A DNA stretch of 64,000 bases from an uncultured Lachnospiraceae bacterium (GTDB lineage: Bacteria; Bacillota; Clostridia; Lachnospirales; Lachnospiraceae), in the NCBI GenBank assembly GCA_910585625.1, contig CAJUFQ010000021.1:1-64000 (forward strand), in the 5' to 3' direction. Positions 35,645 through 44,156 of the stretch are shown here, piece after piece (positions within the stretch are counted from its first letter, which is position 1; each line of letters starts with the position of its first letter). Under the pieces are notes generated by a model that was not told the origin of the DNA, made no database searches, and saw only the letters and a list, made by a program, of their open reading frames with translations. The translations under genes and the position numbers were made by a program.

Positions 35645-36196
35645 ATGAAGAAAGCGGCGGCAATCGGAAATATCATTTTTATTTACCTCGTTGCCATGCT
35701 GCCGGTATTATTGATGGCTGATGGCAAGAATCCATTAATCACATTTATGTGGAAACGGCTCTTCTCCCGTAACATATTCGTCCCCCTGGGAATCCTCCTG
35801 CTATTCGGCATCCTTATGTACCTCATCAATTTCGCATTTCTCATAAAGGTATGGAAGGGAACCTGGGATGCCTGGGAACTTTGCCGCCTAAATATGATTG
35901 TCAAACTCGTGCAGATTCCGGCTTATGTATTTATTTTTTTTCTTGGGCTGCTCTGTACTGTCATGATATTTACCATTGGGATCACCCTGGCATTCATGCT
36001 GCTGGATCTGTTTGCCGTCGGCATGACGGGCCTGTTTGCAACCGCAGGATTCCGCAGCCTGAAAAAAGAGCAGAAAATAACAGGAAAAATGCAGGCTCTT
36101 TACTCCTTTGCATCTTTCCTGTTCTGTATAGATGTCGTCATTGCCATCCTCGGATTCAAACTCTCAAAACCAGCGGCAGACTTTCATTCAGAATAA
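35645..36196 (+). CDS. Small integral membrane protein of unknown function
   Basis: A 183-residue protein with about four hydrophobic helices and a short cytosolic end. No family is recognised. The ATG at 35645 is preferred: AAGGGG lies about 8 bases upstream, while the longer frame begins at a GTG inside that site. It has its own promoter and converges on a small minus-strand gene. The intervening 36197-36312 stretch has a GCCGTCAC/GTGGCGGC hairpin and a GGCAGGC/GCCTGCC hairpin that may end both transcripts. Confidence 0.7.
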   Translation: MKKAAAIGNIIFIYLVAMLPVLLMADGKNPLITFMWKRLFSRNIFVPLGILLLFGILMYLINFAFLIKVWKGTWDAWELCRLNMIVKLVQIPAYVFIFFLGLLCTVMIFTIGITLAFMLLDLFAVGMTGLFATAGFRSLKKEQKITGKMQALYSFASFLFCIDVVIAILGFKLSKPAADFHSE

Positions 36197-36312
36197 GCCG
36201 TCACCTTTTCGTGGCGGCAATCCTAGCTTTAAACCAGTTGGGCAGGCTCCGCTAATAACTAGCTTGCCTGCCGCCCTGCCTGACCCATTCCAGTTTTTTC
36301 CATATCCGCCTC

Positions 36313-36492
36313 CTAACACTCCGACTGCACAGCGGTTACTTCCTGAAAGCTGATATACCTCTGCTCCAGCTGCAGCTTCCTGGCGCATAATACGCCGCTG
36401 ATACAGACTGCCAGTACTGCTATCGCAAATACCACCATGCCGCTGCGCTTTCTATCTCTATTGATGTCTGCAAATTCATCTCTCTTTTTCAT
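36313..36492 (-). CDS. Small single-pass membrane protein, possibly truncated FtsB/DivIC-like
   Basis: A 59-residue protein: basic N terminus, one membrane helix (MVVFAIAVLAVCISGVL) and a short outside segment (LQLEQRYISFQ). GGGAGA precedes the ATG at 36492. The basic-tail, helix, Gln-rich start of an outside helix resembles septum-formation initiators (FtsB/DivIC), which are normally around 90-100 residues; the coiled-coil part would be missing. The following in-frame stretch after the stop does not continue the pattern. It could equally be an unrelated small membrane protein. Confidence 0.5.
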   Translation of the reverse strand: MKKRDEFADINRDRKRSGMVVFAIAVLAVCISGVLCARKLQLEQRYISFQEVTAVQSEC

Positions 36493-36587
36493 GGTATCTC
36501 CCTCTCTTTCGTCCTGATATATGCATTCTAACAATAGTCTGGTGAAAAATCTTTAATTCCATTCTATTATTTTATTAAGAAATAATG

Positions 36588-36630
36588 AAAAAACCAAAGG
36601 CCATGAGCCCTACCGCTCCATAGCCTTTGG
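36588..36630 (-). terminator. Rho-independent terminator of ilvE
   Basis: On the minus strand CCAAAGGC pairs perfectly with GCCTTTGG around a 21-base loop and is followed by TTTTTT. It lies about 30 bases past the ilvE stop. Confidence 0.9.
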
Positions 36631-36658
36631 CGTACGAATCCTTGCAAATTGCCGATTC

Positions 36659-37723
36659 CTATTTCACTTCCCTGGTCCAGCCATACTTATCTTCCTCATC
36701 CCCCCACTGGATTCCGGTCAGGTAATCGTATAATTTCTGCGTGAGTTCCCCAATCTTGAACTCATTGACCGTTACTACGTCATCCTTATACATAAATTCC
36801 CCCACAGGAGAGATGACTGCTGCCGTTCCGGTTCCAAACGCCTCTTCTAAGCTGCCGTCATGCCCGGCTTTCATCAGGTCATCTACAGACAGTTGGGTCT
36901 CATTTACCTTATATCCCCAATCCTTAAGGATGTGGATGATGGAATCACGGGTAACGCCTGGAAGCACCGTGCCTTCCGTGGGAGCAGTATAGATTTCTCC
37001 GTTAATCTTGAACATGATATTCATGGTGCCGACTTCTTCCACGTACTTCCTGTTCACGCCATCCAGCCACAAGACCTGGGTACATCCTTTCTCCTCTGCC
37101 CGCACCTGTCCTAATATAGAAGCCGCATAATTGCCGCCGCACTTCGTGTCTCCGGTGCCACCCTTTACTGCCCGCACCAGTTCGTCCTCAACCAGGATTT
37201 TCACAGGGTTGATGCCTTCCGGGTAATATGCGCCGACCGGGCAGCAGATTACCATAAATTTATAAGAAATCGCCATATGCACGCCCAGCGCCGACTCCGT
37301 AGCGAACACGAACGGGCGGATATAAAGGGAAGTCCCCGGCTCAGAAGGAATCCAGTCCCGCTCCACCTTCACCAGCTCTTCCACAGCTTCCACAAACATC
37401 TCTTCAGGGAAACCCGGCATGCACAGCCTTGCATTGGAATTAATCATCCTTCTGGCGTTCATTTCCGGGCGGAACAGCAGAATCTTATCTTCCTTCGTCC
37501 GATATGCCTTAAGGCCTTCGAATGTCTCCTGTGCATAATGCAAGGTCACGCAGGATGGGCTGATTTCCACTGGTCCGTAAGGCTCAATCCTGGCGTCATG
37601 CCATCCTATGCCCTTGTCCCAGTCCATCACGAACATATAATCCGTCATATACTTGCCAAATCCAAGATTGCTCTGATCCGGTTTCTCTTTCAATACGTCT
37701 CTTTTTATAAACTTGATATCCAT
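36659..37723 (-). CDS. ilvE: Branched-chain amino acid aminotransferase
   Basis: Last step of leucine, isoleucine and valine synthesis: PLP-dependent transfer of the amino group from glutamate to branched 2-oxo acids. The 354-residue fold-type IV enzyme shows GIGWHDARIEPYGP, SLYIRPFVFATE, the PLP lysine context GTGDTKCGGNYAAS, and GTGTAAVISPVG. The start at 37723 is an ATG with GGAGGA 6 bases upstream; an in-frame TTG six bases earlier is not used. It has its own terminator and is separate from ilvBN 2 kb away. Confidence 0.94.
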   Translation of the reverse strand: MDIKFIKRDVLKEKPDQSNLGFGKYMTDYMFVMDWDKGIGWHDARIEPYGPVEISPSCVTLHYAQETFEGLKAYRTKEDKILLFRPEMNARRMINSNARLCMPGFPEEMFVEAVEELVKVERDWIPSEPGTSLYIRPFVFATESALGVHMAISYKFMVICCPVGAYYPEGINPVKILVEDELVRAVKGGTGDTKCGGNYAASILGQVRAEEKGCTQVLWLDGVNRKYVEEVGTMNIMFKINGEIYTAPTEGTVLPGVTRDSIIHILKDWGYKVNETQLSVDDLMKAGHDGSLEEAFGTGTAAVISPVGEFMYKDDVVTVNEFKIGELTQKLYDYLTGIQWGDEEDKYGWTREVK

Positions 37724-37908
37724 AACCAATCCTCCATCCTGTTCTTCCTCTATTGTCTTTACTAATTATTATACTTTTTTCCATGGCTGTCAAGATTATT
37801 CCCCGCACTTATATTGCTTATAACTTTTTTTCATAATTACCCCATAGGCAAAATCAGAGAAATGATGTATACTAAGTAAAACCAATATAAAGTAAAGGAG
37901 AGATTACT

Positions 37909-38424
37909 ATGCATTACTTTCAACCTTACCCCACTGATTTATTGGAAATCAATCCTTTTACCAAGATTTCAGACGAATGGATGCTGATTGCGGCAGGCAA
38001 CCAGGAAAAAGTGAATGCCATGACTGCAAGCTGGGGCGGCTTAGGCGTCCTCTGGGGCAAGAATGTAGCTTTCATCTTTGTCCGTGAAAAGCGGTACACC
38101 AAAGAATTTATAGACAGGGAAGCGTATTTTTCCTGCAATTTCTTCGATGCCAAATATAAAAATGACCTGAAATATTTTGGGATTGTCACCGGCAGGATTG
38201 AAGACAAATTCAAAGCCTCCGGCCTCACAGTGGCATTCCGTAACAACGCCCCTTATGTAGATGAAGCAAATTTCCTCATCCTCTGCAAAAAAATGGCTGC
38301 CATCCCCATCACCGAAGCACATTTCCTCGACTCGGAAATCAGAGAAAAATGGTACTCCGGCAAAGATGACGGCAACCTTCACACGTTATATGTCGGGGAA
38401 ATCACGGAAATACTGGCACGATAA
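37909..38424 (+). CDS. Flavin reductase-like (FMN-binding split-barrel) protein
   Basis: A 171-residue cytosolic protein of the flavin reductase/split-barrel family: TASWGGLGVLWGKNVAFIFVR and YFSCNFFD are the recognisable flavin-binding segments. It may reduce free flavin or act as an NAD(P)H:FMN oxidoreductase; the partner is unknown. AAAGGAGAG precedes the ATG and a TATACT (37868-37873) lies 36 bases further upstream. It converges on the ilvBN operon, with one base between stops. Confidence 0.85.
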   Translation: MHYFQPYPTDLLEINPFTKISDEWMLIAAGNQEKVNAMTASWGGLGVLWGKNVAFIFVREKRYTKEFIDREAYFSCNFFDAKYKNDLKYFGIVTGRIEDKFKASGLTVAFRNNAPYVDEANFLILCKKMAAIPITEAHFLDSEIREKWYSGKDDGNLHTLYVGEITEILAR

Positions 38425-38425
38425 G

Positions 38426-38947
38426 CTAAATAACGCCAATCTGGCACATTTTCATGGTTTCCAGCGCAGACACATGGGATTCGGGCGTGACCCCGGCACA
38501 GCAGCCGGCGTCCACCCGTATTTCATTTTCCGGCATCGCCGCTTTCAGCAAAAGCGCGTTGCTCACCACGCAGATGTCGGTGCAAAGCCCAACCAGCTCT
38601 ATTTCCAATGTCTCTTTCTCATTTTCCTCCCGCAGCAGCTCCATCAGCTTCAGAGAGCCAAAGGTCGGCTTATCAATGATATGGTCCTGATCCGCGCCCG
38701 CCTCAACCTCGGGATGAAGCTGCCAGCCCTCTGTCCCTTTCACACAATGGACAACCGGGAGTTTCCTGCCCTCAGCTGTCTGCAGATAATCCTCTCCATG
38801 GGTATCCCTGGTCACATAAATATCTGATTTCCGATATGATGTCATCTTCTCAAGTACCGGCCGCACGATAGCCTGCGCTTCGTCCGATCCCAACGTCCCA
38901 TCTATGAAGTCCTTCTGCATGTCTACGACAACTAAAATTTTCCTCAT
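38426..38947 (-). CDS. Isochorismatase-family cysteine hydrolase (nicotinamidase-like)
   Basis: A 173-residue hydrolase with the catalytic triad of the family: Asp in VVDMQKDF, Lys in DKPTFGS, and the nucleophile Cys in VGLCTDICV. The short length and TRDTHG (metal His/Asp context) point to a nicotinamidase that returns nicotinamide to NAD synthesis, but other amide substrates cannot be excluded. The start at 38947 has AGGGGG 8 bases upstream and is better than the ATG at 38956. It is the last gene after ilvB-ilvN, perhaps cotranscribed although unrelated. Confidence 0.83.
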   Translation of the reverse strand: MRKILVVVDMQKDFIDGTLGSDEAQAIVRPVLEKMTSYRKSDIYVTRDTHGEDYLQTAEGRKLPVVHCVKGTEGWQLHPEVEAGADQDHIIDKPTFGSLKLMELLREENEKETLEIELVGLCTDICVVSNALLLKAAMPENEIRVDAGCCAGVTPESHVSALETMKMCQIGVI

Positions 38948-38961
38948 GCCATCCACCCCCT

Positions 38962-39486
38962 TTATTTCCGGAAATACTCAGACCTTCCGGCGCAGGATGT
39001 GCTGATGGACTCGATTGCCACTCCCCCGCCACGCACTATCTCAATCTGCTGAAATTTGCTTTTCAGAAGATCTATCAGCTCATTGTTGCGGCGTTCCGTC
39101 GCCTTGCACTCCAACAGGATGCTGTCCGTACCGATATCAGCCACCTCCACATGGAAGACCTGGGCTATCTGGAACAGCTCCGCCTTATCCGCAACCGTGC
39201 AGCCCTTCACCTTGGCAAAGAGGATTTCTTTCATGTGGATAGGCATATCCGTAAAATCCATGACCTTTATCACTTCAACCATCCGGTTTAACTGTTTCTT
39301 AATCTGCTCAAACGTGATGTCATCACTGGTCACGCAGATTGTCATACGGGAAATTGCCTCATCCTCCGTAGTCCCCACCGTCAGGCTCTGCAAATTATAT
39401 GATTTCCCGGAAAAAAGGCCGGAAACTTTTGCCAGGACGCCCACCTGGTTCTCAACATACAGTGCAATCCATCTGTTTTTCGTCAT
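38962..39486 (-). CDS. ilvN: Acetolactate synthase small (regulatory) subunit
   Basis: Valine-sensing regulatory subunit of acetohydroxyacid synthase. The 174-residue protein has an N-terminal ACT domain (WIALYVENQVGVLAKVSGLF) and the typical C-terminal domain (FHVEVADIGTDSILLECKA). It begins 18 bases after ilvB and forms a complex with it. Length is normal for the family. Confidence 0.95.
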   Translation of the reverse strand: MTKNRWIALYVENQVGVLAKVSGLFSGKSYNLQSLTVGTTEDEAISRMTICVTSDDITFEQIKKQLNRMVEVIKVMDFTDMPIHMKEILFAKVKGCTVADKAELFQIAQVFHVEVADIGTDSILLECKATERRNNELIDLLKSKFQQIEIVRGGGVAIESISTSCAGRSEYFRK

Positions 39487-39504
39487 GATTCCCGTCTCCT
39501 TTCC

Positions 39505-41229
39505 TTATTTTAATATCATCTCCGTCATAGGATTACCGCCTTTTACCATCGGAAGCACAATCTCCTCCGTAGCAATCATGAACTCAATCAGCACCGGCGT
39601 TTGGCATTGTCTGGCCCGCTCCAAGGCCGGCGCAATCTCTGCTTCTTCTGTGACACGGATGCCACACGCTCCATAGCTTTCCGCAAGTTTCACGAAATCC
39701 GGTTCATAGGGTGGGCAGCCCTCGCCCGGCCCCTTGCAGCCCCCGGGACATCCCTTACGCCTCCTTAGGCATGTCGCCTCATAACGTTTCCCATAGAAAA
39801 GCTGCTGCATCTGACGCACCATGCCCAGATAATAATTATTAAATATACATACAATGACATTGGCTTCCTCAGCCATCGCCGTGGCAAGCTCCTGGATGTT
39901 CATCTGCATGCCGCCGTCACCGCTGATACAGACGACCTGCCTGTCCGGGCAGCCAATCTTCGCCCCGATTGCCGCCGGAAATCCGAAGCCCATAGTTCCC
40001 AGGCCGCCGGAAGTAATGAACTGTTTCTTCTCATTCAGCGCAACGTATTGGGTAGCCCACATCTGGTGCTGCCCAACGTCTGTGACAATAATCCCCTCCG
40101 GGAACTGCCTGTTGATTTCTTCTATAATCATTTGCGGGGTCATGCCCTTATCCCGGCGCATTTCCAAAGGATTGACCTTATCCCATTCCCGGATTTTGGA
40201 AAGCCAGCTGTCTGTCTCCTGGGGCCCCGCCCACTCCAGCAGCTTCTCCAATGCAAGATTGGCGTCCGCCACAATCGGCACATCCACCACCACATTCCTG
40301 GAAATGGACGCCGTGTCGATATCCACATGGACAATCTGCGCATGGGGGGCAAACTCATTCAAATCGCCCGTAATCCGGTCATTGAACCTCGTACCGATGG
40401 AAAACAGCACATCGCACTCTCCGACTGCCATATTTGCCGCATAACGGCCATGCATCCCGCTGTTACCTATGTAATACGGATGGTCTGTCGGTACCGCGCC
40501 TTTGCCCATGATAGTGGTCACCACTGGAATTTTCGTCTTCTCTACCAGCTCCAGCAGCTTACGGTTCGCCTTGGCTATATTGATGCCGCCCCCGGCTAAT
40601 ATCAGCGGCCTCTCTGCCGCTTTCAGCAGCTTGTATCCCTTTTTCAGCTGGCCGATGTGGACGCCCTCATTCGGCTTATACCCGCGTATGGAAACAGACT
40701 CCGGATATTCCCCAGGGCCCATCGCCGTCTGTATGTCCTTGGGCAAATCAATCAATACCGGGCCTGGCTTCCCTGTCTGCGCGATATGGAACGCCATTTT
40801 GAGGATTTTCCCTAAATCCTTACGGTCACGGACGGTCACGCCATATTTGGTAATACTCCTGGTCATGCCCACAATGTCGACCTCCTGGAACGCGTCATTG
40901 CCTATCAGGTTCAGCGGAACCTGCCCCGTTATGCACACCAGCGGAATATTATCGTAATGCGCATCCGCAAGGCCGGTCATGATATTGGTCGCGCCAGGGC
41001 CGCTGGTCACCAGGCAGACGCCGACCTTGCCTGTAGCGCGGGCGTACCCTTCCGCCTCATGGATCAGGCCCTGCTCATGGCGCGGCAGAACCAACGCAAT
41101 CTCCTCATGTTTATAGAGTTCATCTAAAATATCCGTGACCATCCCGCCAGGATAGCCAAACACCGTATCTACACCTTCCTCTGAAAGTGCTTTCACAAAT
41201 AATTTCTTTCCTGTGATGTCCATCGCCAT
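39505..41229 (-). CDS. ilvB: Acetolactate synthase large (catalytic) subunit
   Basis: ThDP- and FAD-dependent enzyme condensing pyruvate (with a second 2-oxo acid) in branched-chain amino acid synthesis. The 574-residue protein has the catalytic glutamate region FGYPGG, GPGATN, the GDGGMQMNIQEL ThDP motif and NNYYLGMVRQ. Near residue 490 there is a cysteine-rich insert with spacing C-x6-C-x3-C-x6-C (39713-39780), not usual in textbook IlvB. The start at 41229 has GAGGTGA about 10 bases upstream; the longer frame to 41307 runs into the promoter region. Confidence 0.94.
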   Translation of the reverse strand: MAMDITGKKLFVKALSEEGVDTVFGYPGGMVTDILDELYKHEEIALVLPRHEQGLIHEAEGYARATGKVGVCLVTSGPGATNIMTGLADAHYDNIPLVCITGQVPLNLIGNDAFQEVDIVGMTRSITKYGVTVRDRKDLGKILKMAFHIAQTGKPGPVLIDLPKDIQTAMGPGEYPESVSIRGYKPNEGVHIGQLKKGYKLLKAAERPLILAGGGINIAKANRKLLELVEKTKIPVVTTIMGKGAVPTDHPYYIGNSGMHGRYAANMAVGECDVLFSIGTRFNDRITGDLNEFAPHAQIVHVDIDTASISRNVVVDVPIVADANLALEKLLEWAGPQETDSWLSKIREWDKVNPLEMRRDKGMTPQMIIEEINRQFPEGIIVTDVGQHQMWATQYVALNEKKQFITSGGLGTMGFGFPAAIGAKIGCPDRQVVCISGDGGMQMNIQELATAMAEEANVIVCIFNNYYLGMVRQMQQLFYGKRYEATCLRRRKGCPGGCKGPGEGCPPYEPDFVKLAESYGACGIRVTEEAEIAPALERARQCQTPVLIEFMIATEEIVLPMVKGGNPMTEMILK

Positions 41230-41270
41230 AATTATAATTTCACCTCTGCTCAATGGTTTTCCTGTTATTG

Positions 41271-41290
41271 TAACAGAATTTGCTCTGTTA
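41271..41290 (-). promoter_or_regulatory. Operator-like dyad upstream of ilvB
   Basis: TAACAGA-N6-TCTGTTA is a perfect dyad sitting between a weak -35 (TTTCAT) and a TACAAT -10 that overlaps its downstream side. The position suits a repressor site for the ilvBN operon. The binding protein is unknown. No T-box features are seen. Confidence 0.4.
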
Positions 41291-41320
41291 TGAAAGTATT
41301 TTTTCACATGCTCCCCTGCC

Positions 41321-42271
41321 TCATATCCACCCCACGGTCTTTAGCAGGAATATCCATGCCGTCAGCGTGAACGAAGCCAGGAGCGTTGTCATTACCACGA
41401 TGCTTGCCGTCAGCGCCCCGTCATTTTTCATGTTTTTCGCCATGATATAACAGCTCGGCGTAGTAGGCGATGCAAGCATGATCAGTATACCTATCATTTT
41501 CTCCCCGGTAAATCCCAAGCCTGCCGCCAGCGGGATAAGCAGCGCCGGCTGCAATACCAGCTTAATGAACGAAGAAGCCAGCGTAGGCTTTATTTTTGCC
41601 AACGCTTTCCGGCCCTCAAATCCCGCGCCAAGCGTTACCAAAGCCAGCGGCGTTGCCATGCGGGCGACGCTGTCCACTGCCTTGTCCGCCACTGCCGGCA
41701 GATGAATGCCGCATAGGGAAGCTGCAAGACCCAGAAATATGCTGAGGATGATAGGGTTTTTGCCAATATTGCAGCACGCCTCGCGAATCTTCCCGGATCT
41801 GTCCATGCCTTTGTCCAACTGTCCTTCAAAGGTCAGGACAATCACCGAATAGATATTGTACAGAGGCACCGCGCCCACAATCATCAGCGGCCCCATCGCC
41901 GACCGCCCGTAAAGGTTCTGGATAAAAGCAAGGCCCATCACCGCCGCGCTGCTGCGGAAAGACGCCTGCACAAACGCCCCTGTCATACCGCTGCCCTTCA
42001 AAAACAGCTTCGCGCCGCCCCAAATAAGCCAAAAACACACGGAACTTGCCAAAGCACAGAACAACACGTACTTCAAATCGAACACTGCCCGTATATCCAC
42101 GGAGGAAATGTCCTGGAAAAGCAAAAACGGCAGCGTCACGTTAAAATTGAATTTGTTTGCCACTGTGACGAAACTGTCGGTGAGCATCCCGTACTGTTTC
42201 AGCCCCCACCCTAAGGCCATCACCAGGAAAATCGGCAGCGTCACATTGATACTGAACATAAAATTTTCCAT
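41321..42271 (-). CDS. AEC-family transporter
   Basis: A 316-residue membrane protein of the auxin efflux carrier family, with about ten helices and the family-like C-terminal ILIMLASPTTPSCYIMAK. Bacterial relatives export organic acids such as malate or malonate; the substrate cannot be read. The start at 42271 is an ATG with AAGGTGG just upstream; the longer frame begins with a GTG at 42280. It follows folA by about 30 bases. Confidence 0.85.
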   Translation of the reverse strand: MENFMFSINVTLPIFLVMALGWGLKQYGMLTDSFVTVANKFNFNVTLPFLLFQDISSVDIRAVFDLKYVLFCALASSVCFWLIWGGAKLFLKGSGMTGAFVQASFRSSAAVMGLAFIQNLYGRSAMGPLMIVGAVPLYNIYSVIVLTFEGQLDKGMDRSGKIREACCNIGKNPIILSIFLGLAASLCGIHLPAVADKAVDSVARMATPLALVTLGAGFEGRKALAKIKPTLASSFIKLVLQPALLIPLAAGLGFTGEKMIGILIMLASPTTPSCYIMAKNMKNDGALTASIVVMTTLLASFTLTAWIFLLKTVGWI

Positions 42272-42302
42272 GTTTCCCACCTTTTCCAGCGGTTCTGCGA
42301 TT

Positions 42303-42791
42303 TTATCTCCTGCTATATGTCAGGAAACGATATTCCAAATCAAAATATGTCTGCTCTTCGCCCTCCCCGGTCATCTGCCAGCCTTCCTCCTCATCCAAGT
42401 CCGGAAGCCACGCATCCGCCTGATAGGCGTAATCAATCTTTGTGATATAAGCAGTGTCGCATTTATCCAGCAACTGCCGGTAAATGCTCTCGCCTCCAAT
42501 CACGAAGATATCCTCGCTCCTATATTTTGAAAGTTCTTCCGCCAGCTCTTCCAGGCTGCGGACGACCAACGCTCCCTCTGCCCGATAGTTTTGATCCTTA
42601 CTTAGCACAATATTTGTACGGTCCTTCAAGGGCTGACCGCCCGGAAATGTCTCCATCGTCTTCCTGCCCAGAACTACCACCTTCCCGACTGTCATGCGGC
42701 GGAAACGCTTCATGTCCTCCGGGATGCGTACTAACAGTTTCTGATTCATGCCGATTGCCCAATTTTCATCAGCTGCCGCGATTAAATTCAT
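42303..42791 (-). CDS. folA: Dihydrofolate reductase
   Basis: NADPH-dependent reduction of dihydrofolate to tetrahydrofolate. The 162-residue protein has the N-terminal NLIAAADENWAIG, the substrate-site segment VRIPEDMKRFRRMT, the NADPH motif VVLGRKTMETF and the VIGGESIYRQ segment. It lies 15 bases after thyA, the classic pairing, because thymidylate synthase regenerates dihydrofolate. Confidence 0.95.
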   Translation of the reverse strand: MNLIAAADENWAIGMNQKLLVRIPEDMKRFRRMTVGKVVVLGRKTMETFPGGQPLKDRTNIVLSKDQNYRAEGALVVRSLEELAEELSKYRSEDIFVIGGESIYRQLLDKCDTAYITKIDYAYQADAWLPDLDEEEGWQMTGEGEEQTYFDLEYRFLTYSRR

Positions 42792-42806
42792 ACACGCCTC
42801 CTCATA

Positions 42807-43655
42807 TCAGATTGCAACAGGGATATTTGTTATCTGCGGCCCTGTCACATAATTGTCAAGCCTCACGTCATTCCTGGTAAACGCATAGAAATCCTTTACC
42901 TCGGGATTGAGCCACAATTTTGGTGCAGGATGCGTCTCTCTCGCAATCAGTTCTTCCACCAGCGGGATATGCCTGTCGTAGATATGGGCGTCCGCAATCA
43001 CATGCAAAAGTTCGCCGGCCTCCATATCGCAGACCTGCGCCAGCATATGCAGCAGCACCGCATATTGGCATACATTCCAGTTGTTTGCCGTCAGCACGTC
43101 CTGGGAACGCTGGTTTAACACAGCATTTAACGTCAGCTTGTCCTTCCCTCTCTTCTGCGTGACATTGAACGTCATGCTGTGTGCGCAGGGATAGAGGTTC
43201 ATCTCGCACAAATCCTGGTGGACATACATATTCGTCATAATCCGCCGGCTGAAAGGATTATGCTTCAGGTCGTAGATGACCCGGTCGACCTGATCCATCA
43301 TGCCCTCCTTGTACGGATGCTTCACGCCCATCTGGTATCCGTATGCCTTGCCAATCGAACCGGATTCGTCCGCCCATTCATCCCAGACATGGCTGTGCAG
43401 CTCATGGATATTGTTGGATTTCTTCTGCCAGATCCACAGCATCTCGTCCGTACAGCTTTTAATCGCCGTCTTGCGCAAGGTAATCGCTGGAAATTCCTCC
43501 GAAAGGTCGTAGCGATTCACCACGCCGAATTTCTTGACCGTGTAGGCGCTGCTTCCGTCCTCCCAATGGGGACGCACCTTCTCGCCTTCGGTGCTGACGC
43601 CGTTCTCAAGGATATCCCGGCACATATCTATAAAGATATTATCTGCTAAGCTCAT
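42807..43655 (-). CDS. thyA: Thymidylate synthase
   Basis: Methylates dUMP to dTMP using methylene-tetrahydrofolate. The 282-residue enzyme has the phosphate-binding Arg in SRRIMTN, the catalytic Cys157 in YPCAHS, QRSQDV and DAHIYDRH. The catalytic region reads YPCAHSMTF instead of the common PCH-x3-QF, so the His after Cys is displaced by one residue; this fits a divergent subgroup, not a broken gene. A promoter TTGAGA-17-TATAAT lies upstream. It is cotranscribed with folA. Confidence 0.92.
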   Translation of the reverse strand: MSLADNIFIDMCRDILENGVSTEGEKVRPHWEDGSSAYTVKKFGVVNRYDLSEEFPAITLRKTAIKSCTDEMLWIWQKKSNNIHELHSHVWDEWADESGSIGKAYGYQMGVKHPYKEGMMDQVDRVIYDLKHNPFSRRIMTNMYVHQDLCEMNLYPCAHSMTFNVTQKRGKDKLTLNAVLNQRSQDVLTANNWNVCQYAVLLHMLAQVCDMEAGELLHVIADAHIYDRHIPLVEELIARETHPAPKLWLNPEVKDFYAFTRNDVRLDNYVTGPQITNIPVAI

Positions 43656-43693
43656 GCTCTTCTCCTTTTCTGCACAAATAGCCTAATGCTAAC

Positions 43694-43722
43694 ATTATAT
43701 AACAGACCTGTGCAATTCTCAA
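43694..43722 (-). promoter_or_regulatory. SigA-type promoter of thyA-folA
   Basis: On the minus strand TTGAGA (43722-43717), a 17-base spacer and TATAAT (43699-43694) lie about 40 bases upstream of the thyA ATG. Confidence 0.7.
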
Positions 43723-43820
43723 TCCAAAAATTTTTTTCATCATTCTGTAAAAAGTTCAAGACTTTTTCACAAAAATAGTGTATACTTGTACCAGAAAAAT
43801 ATGATTTAAGGAGAATTATC

Positions 43821-44078
43821 ATGAGCCAAGCAAAAGTAGACCGATATAAAGCAGAAAAAGCAAACCGCAAGAAGACGATGAAGAAAGAGAAAGTCATGCG
43901 TACCTTTTACACAATTTTGGGGTCGCTGATATGTCTGGTCATCGTAGGCTGGATCGGCTATTCCGCTTATGGGTATTTCCGCGCGGAAGACACCAAAACT
44001 GCCTCCCCGACAGAAGTAAATGTAGACGCGCTGACGGATTACTTAAGCGGCCTGCAGACGGCAGACAGCACCCAGTAA
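43821..44078 (+). CDS. Small single-pass membrane protein
   Basis: An 85-residue protein with a very basic N terminus (about residues 5-25), one membrane helix (ILGSLICLVIVGWIGYSAYG) and a short acidic outside tail. No family is recognised. AAGGAG precedes the ATG, a TATACT lies about 37 bases upstream, and a perfect 12-bp hairpin follows the stop, all supporting a real gene divergent from thyA. Function unknown. Confidence 0.75.
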   Translation: MSQAKVDRYKAEKANRKKTMKKEKVMRTFYTILGSLICLVIVGWIGYSAYGYFRAEDTKTASPTEVNVDALTDYLSGLQTADSTQ

Positions 44079-44099
44079 CCATCTTGGCGGCCATTCCAA

Positions 44100-44127
44100 A
44101 ACGCCCTGCAGTTTCCTGCAGGGCGTT
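44100..44127. terminator. Perfect 12-bp hairpin, probable bidirectional terminator
   Basis: AACGCCCTGCAG-TTTC-CTGCAGGGCGTT between two convergent genes. Neither side has a long T-run, but the stem is perfect and placement fits both transcripts. Confidence 0.75.
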
Positions 44128-44156
44128 CTCACATGCTAATTATATCATTTCCCGCA

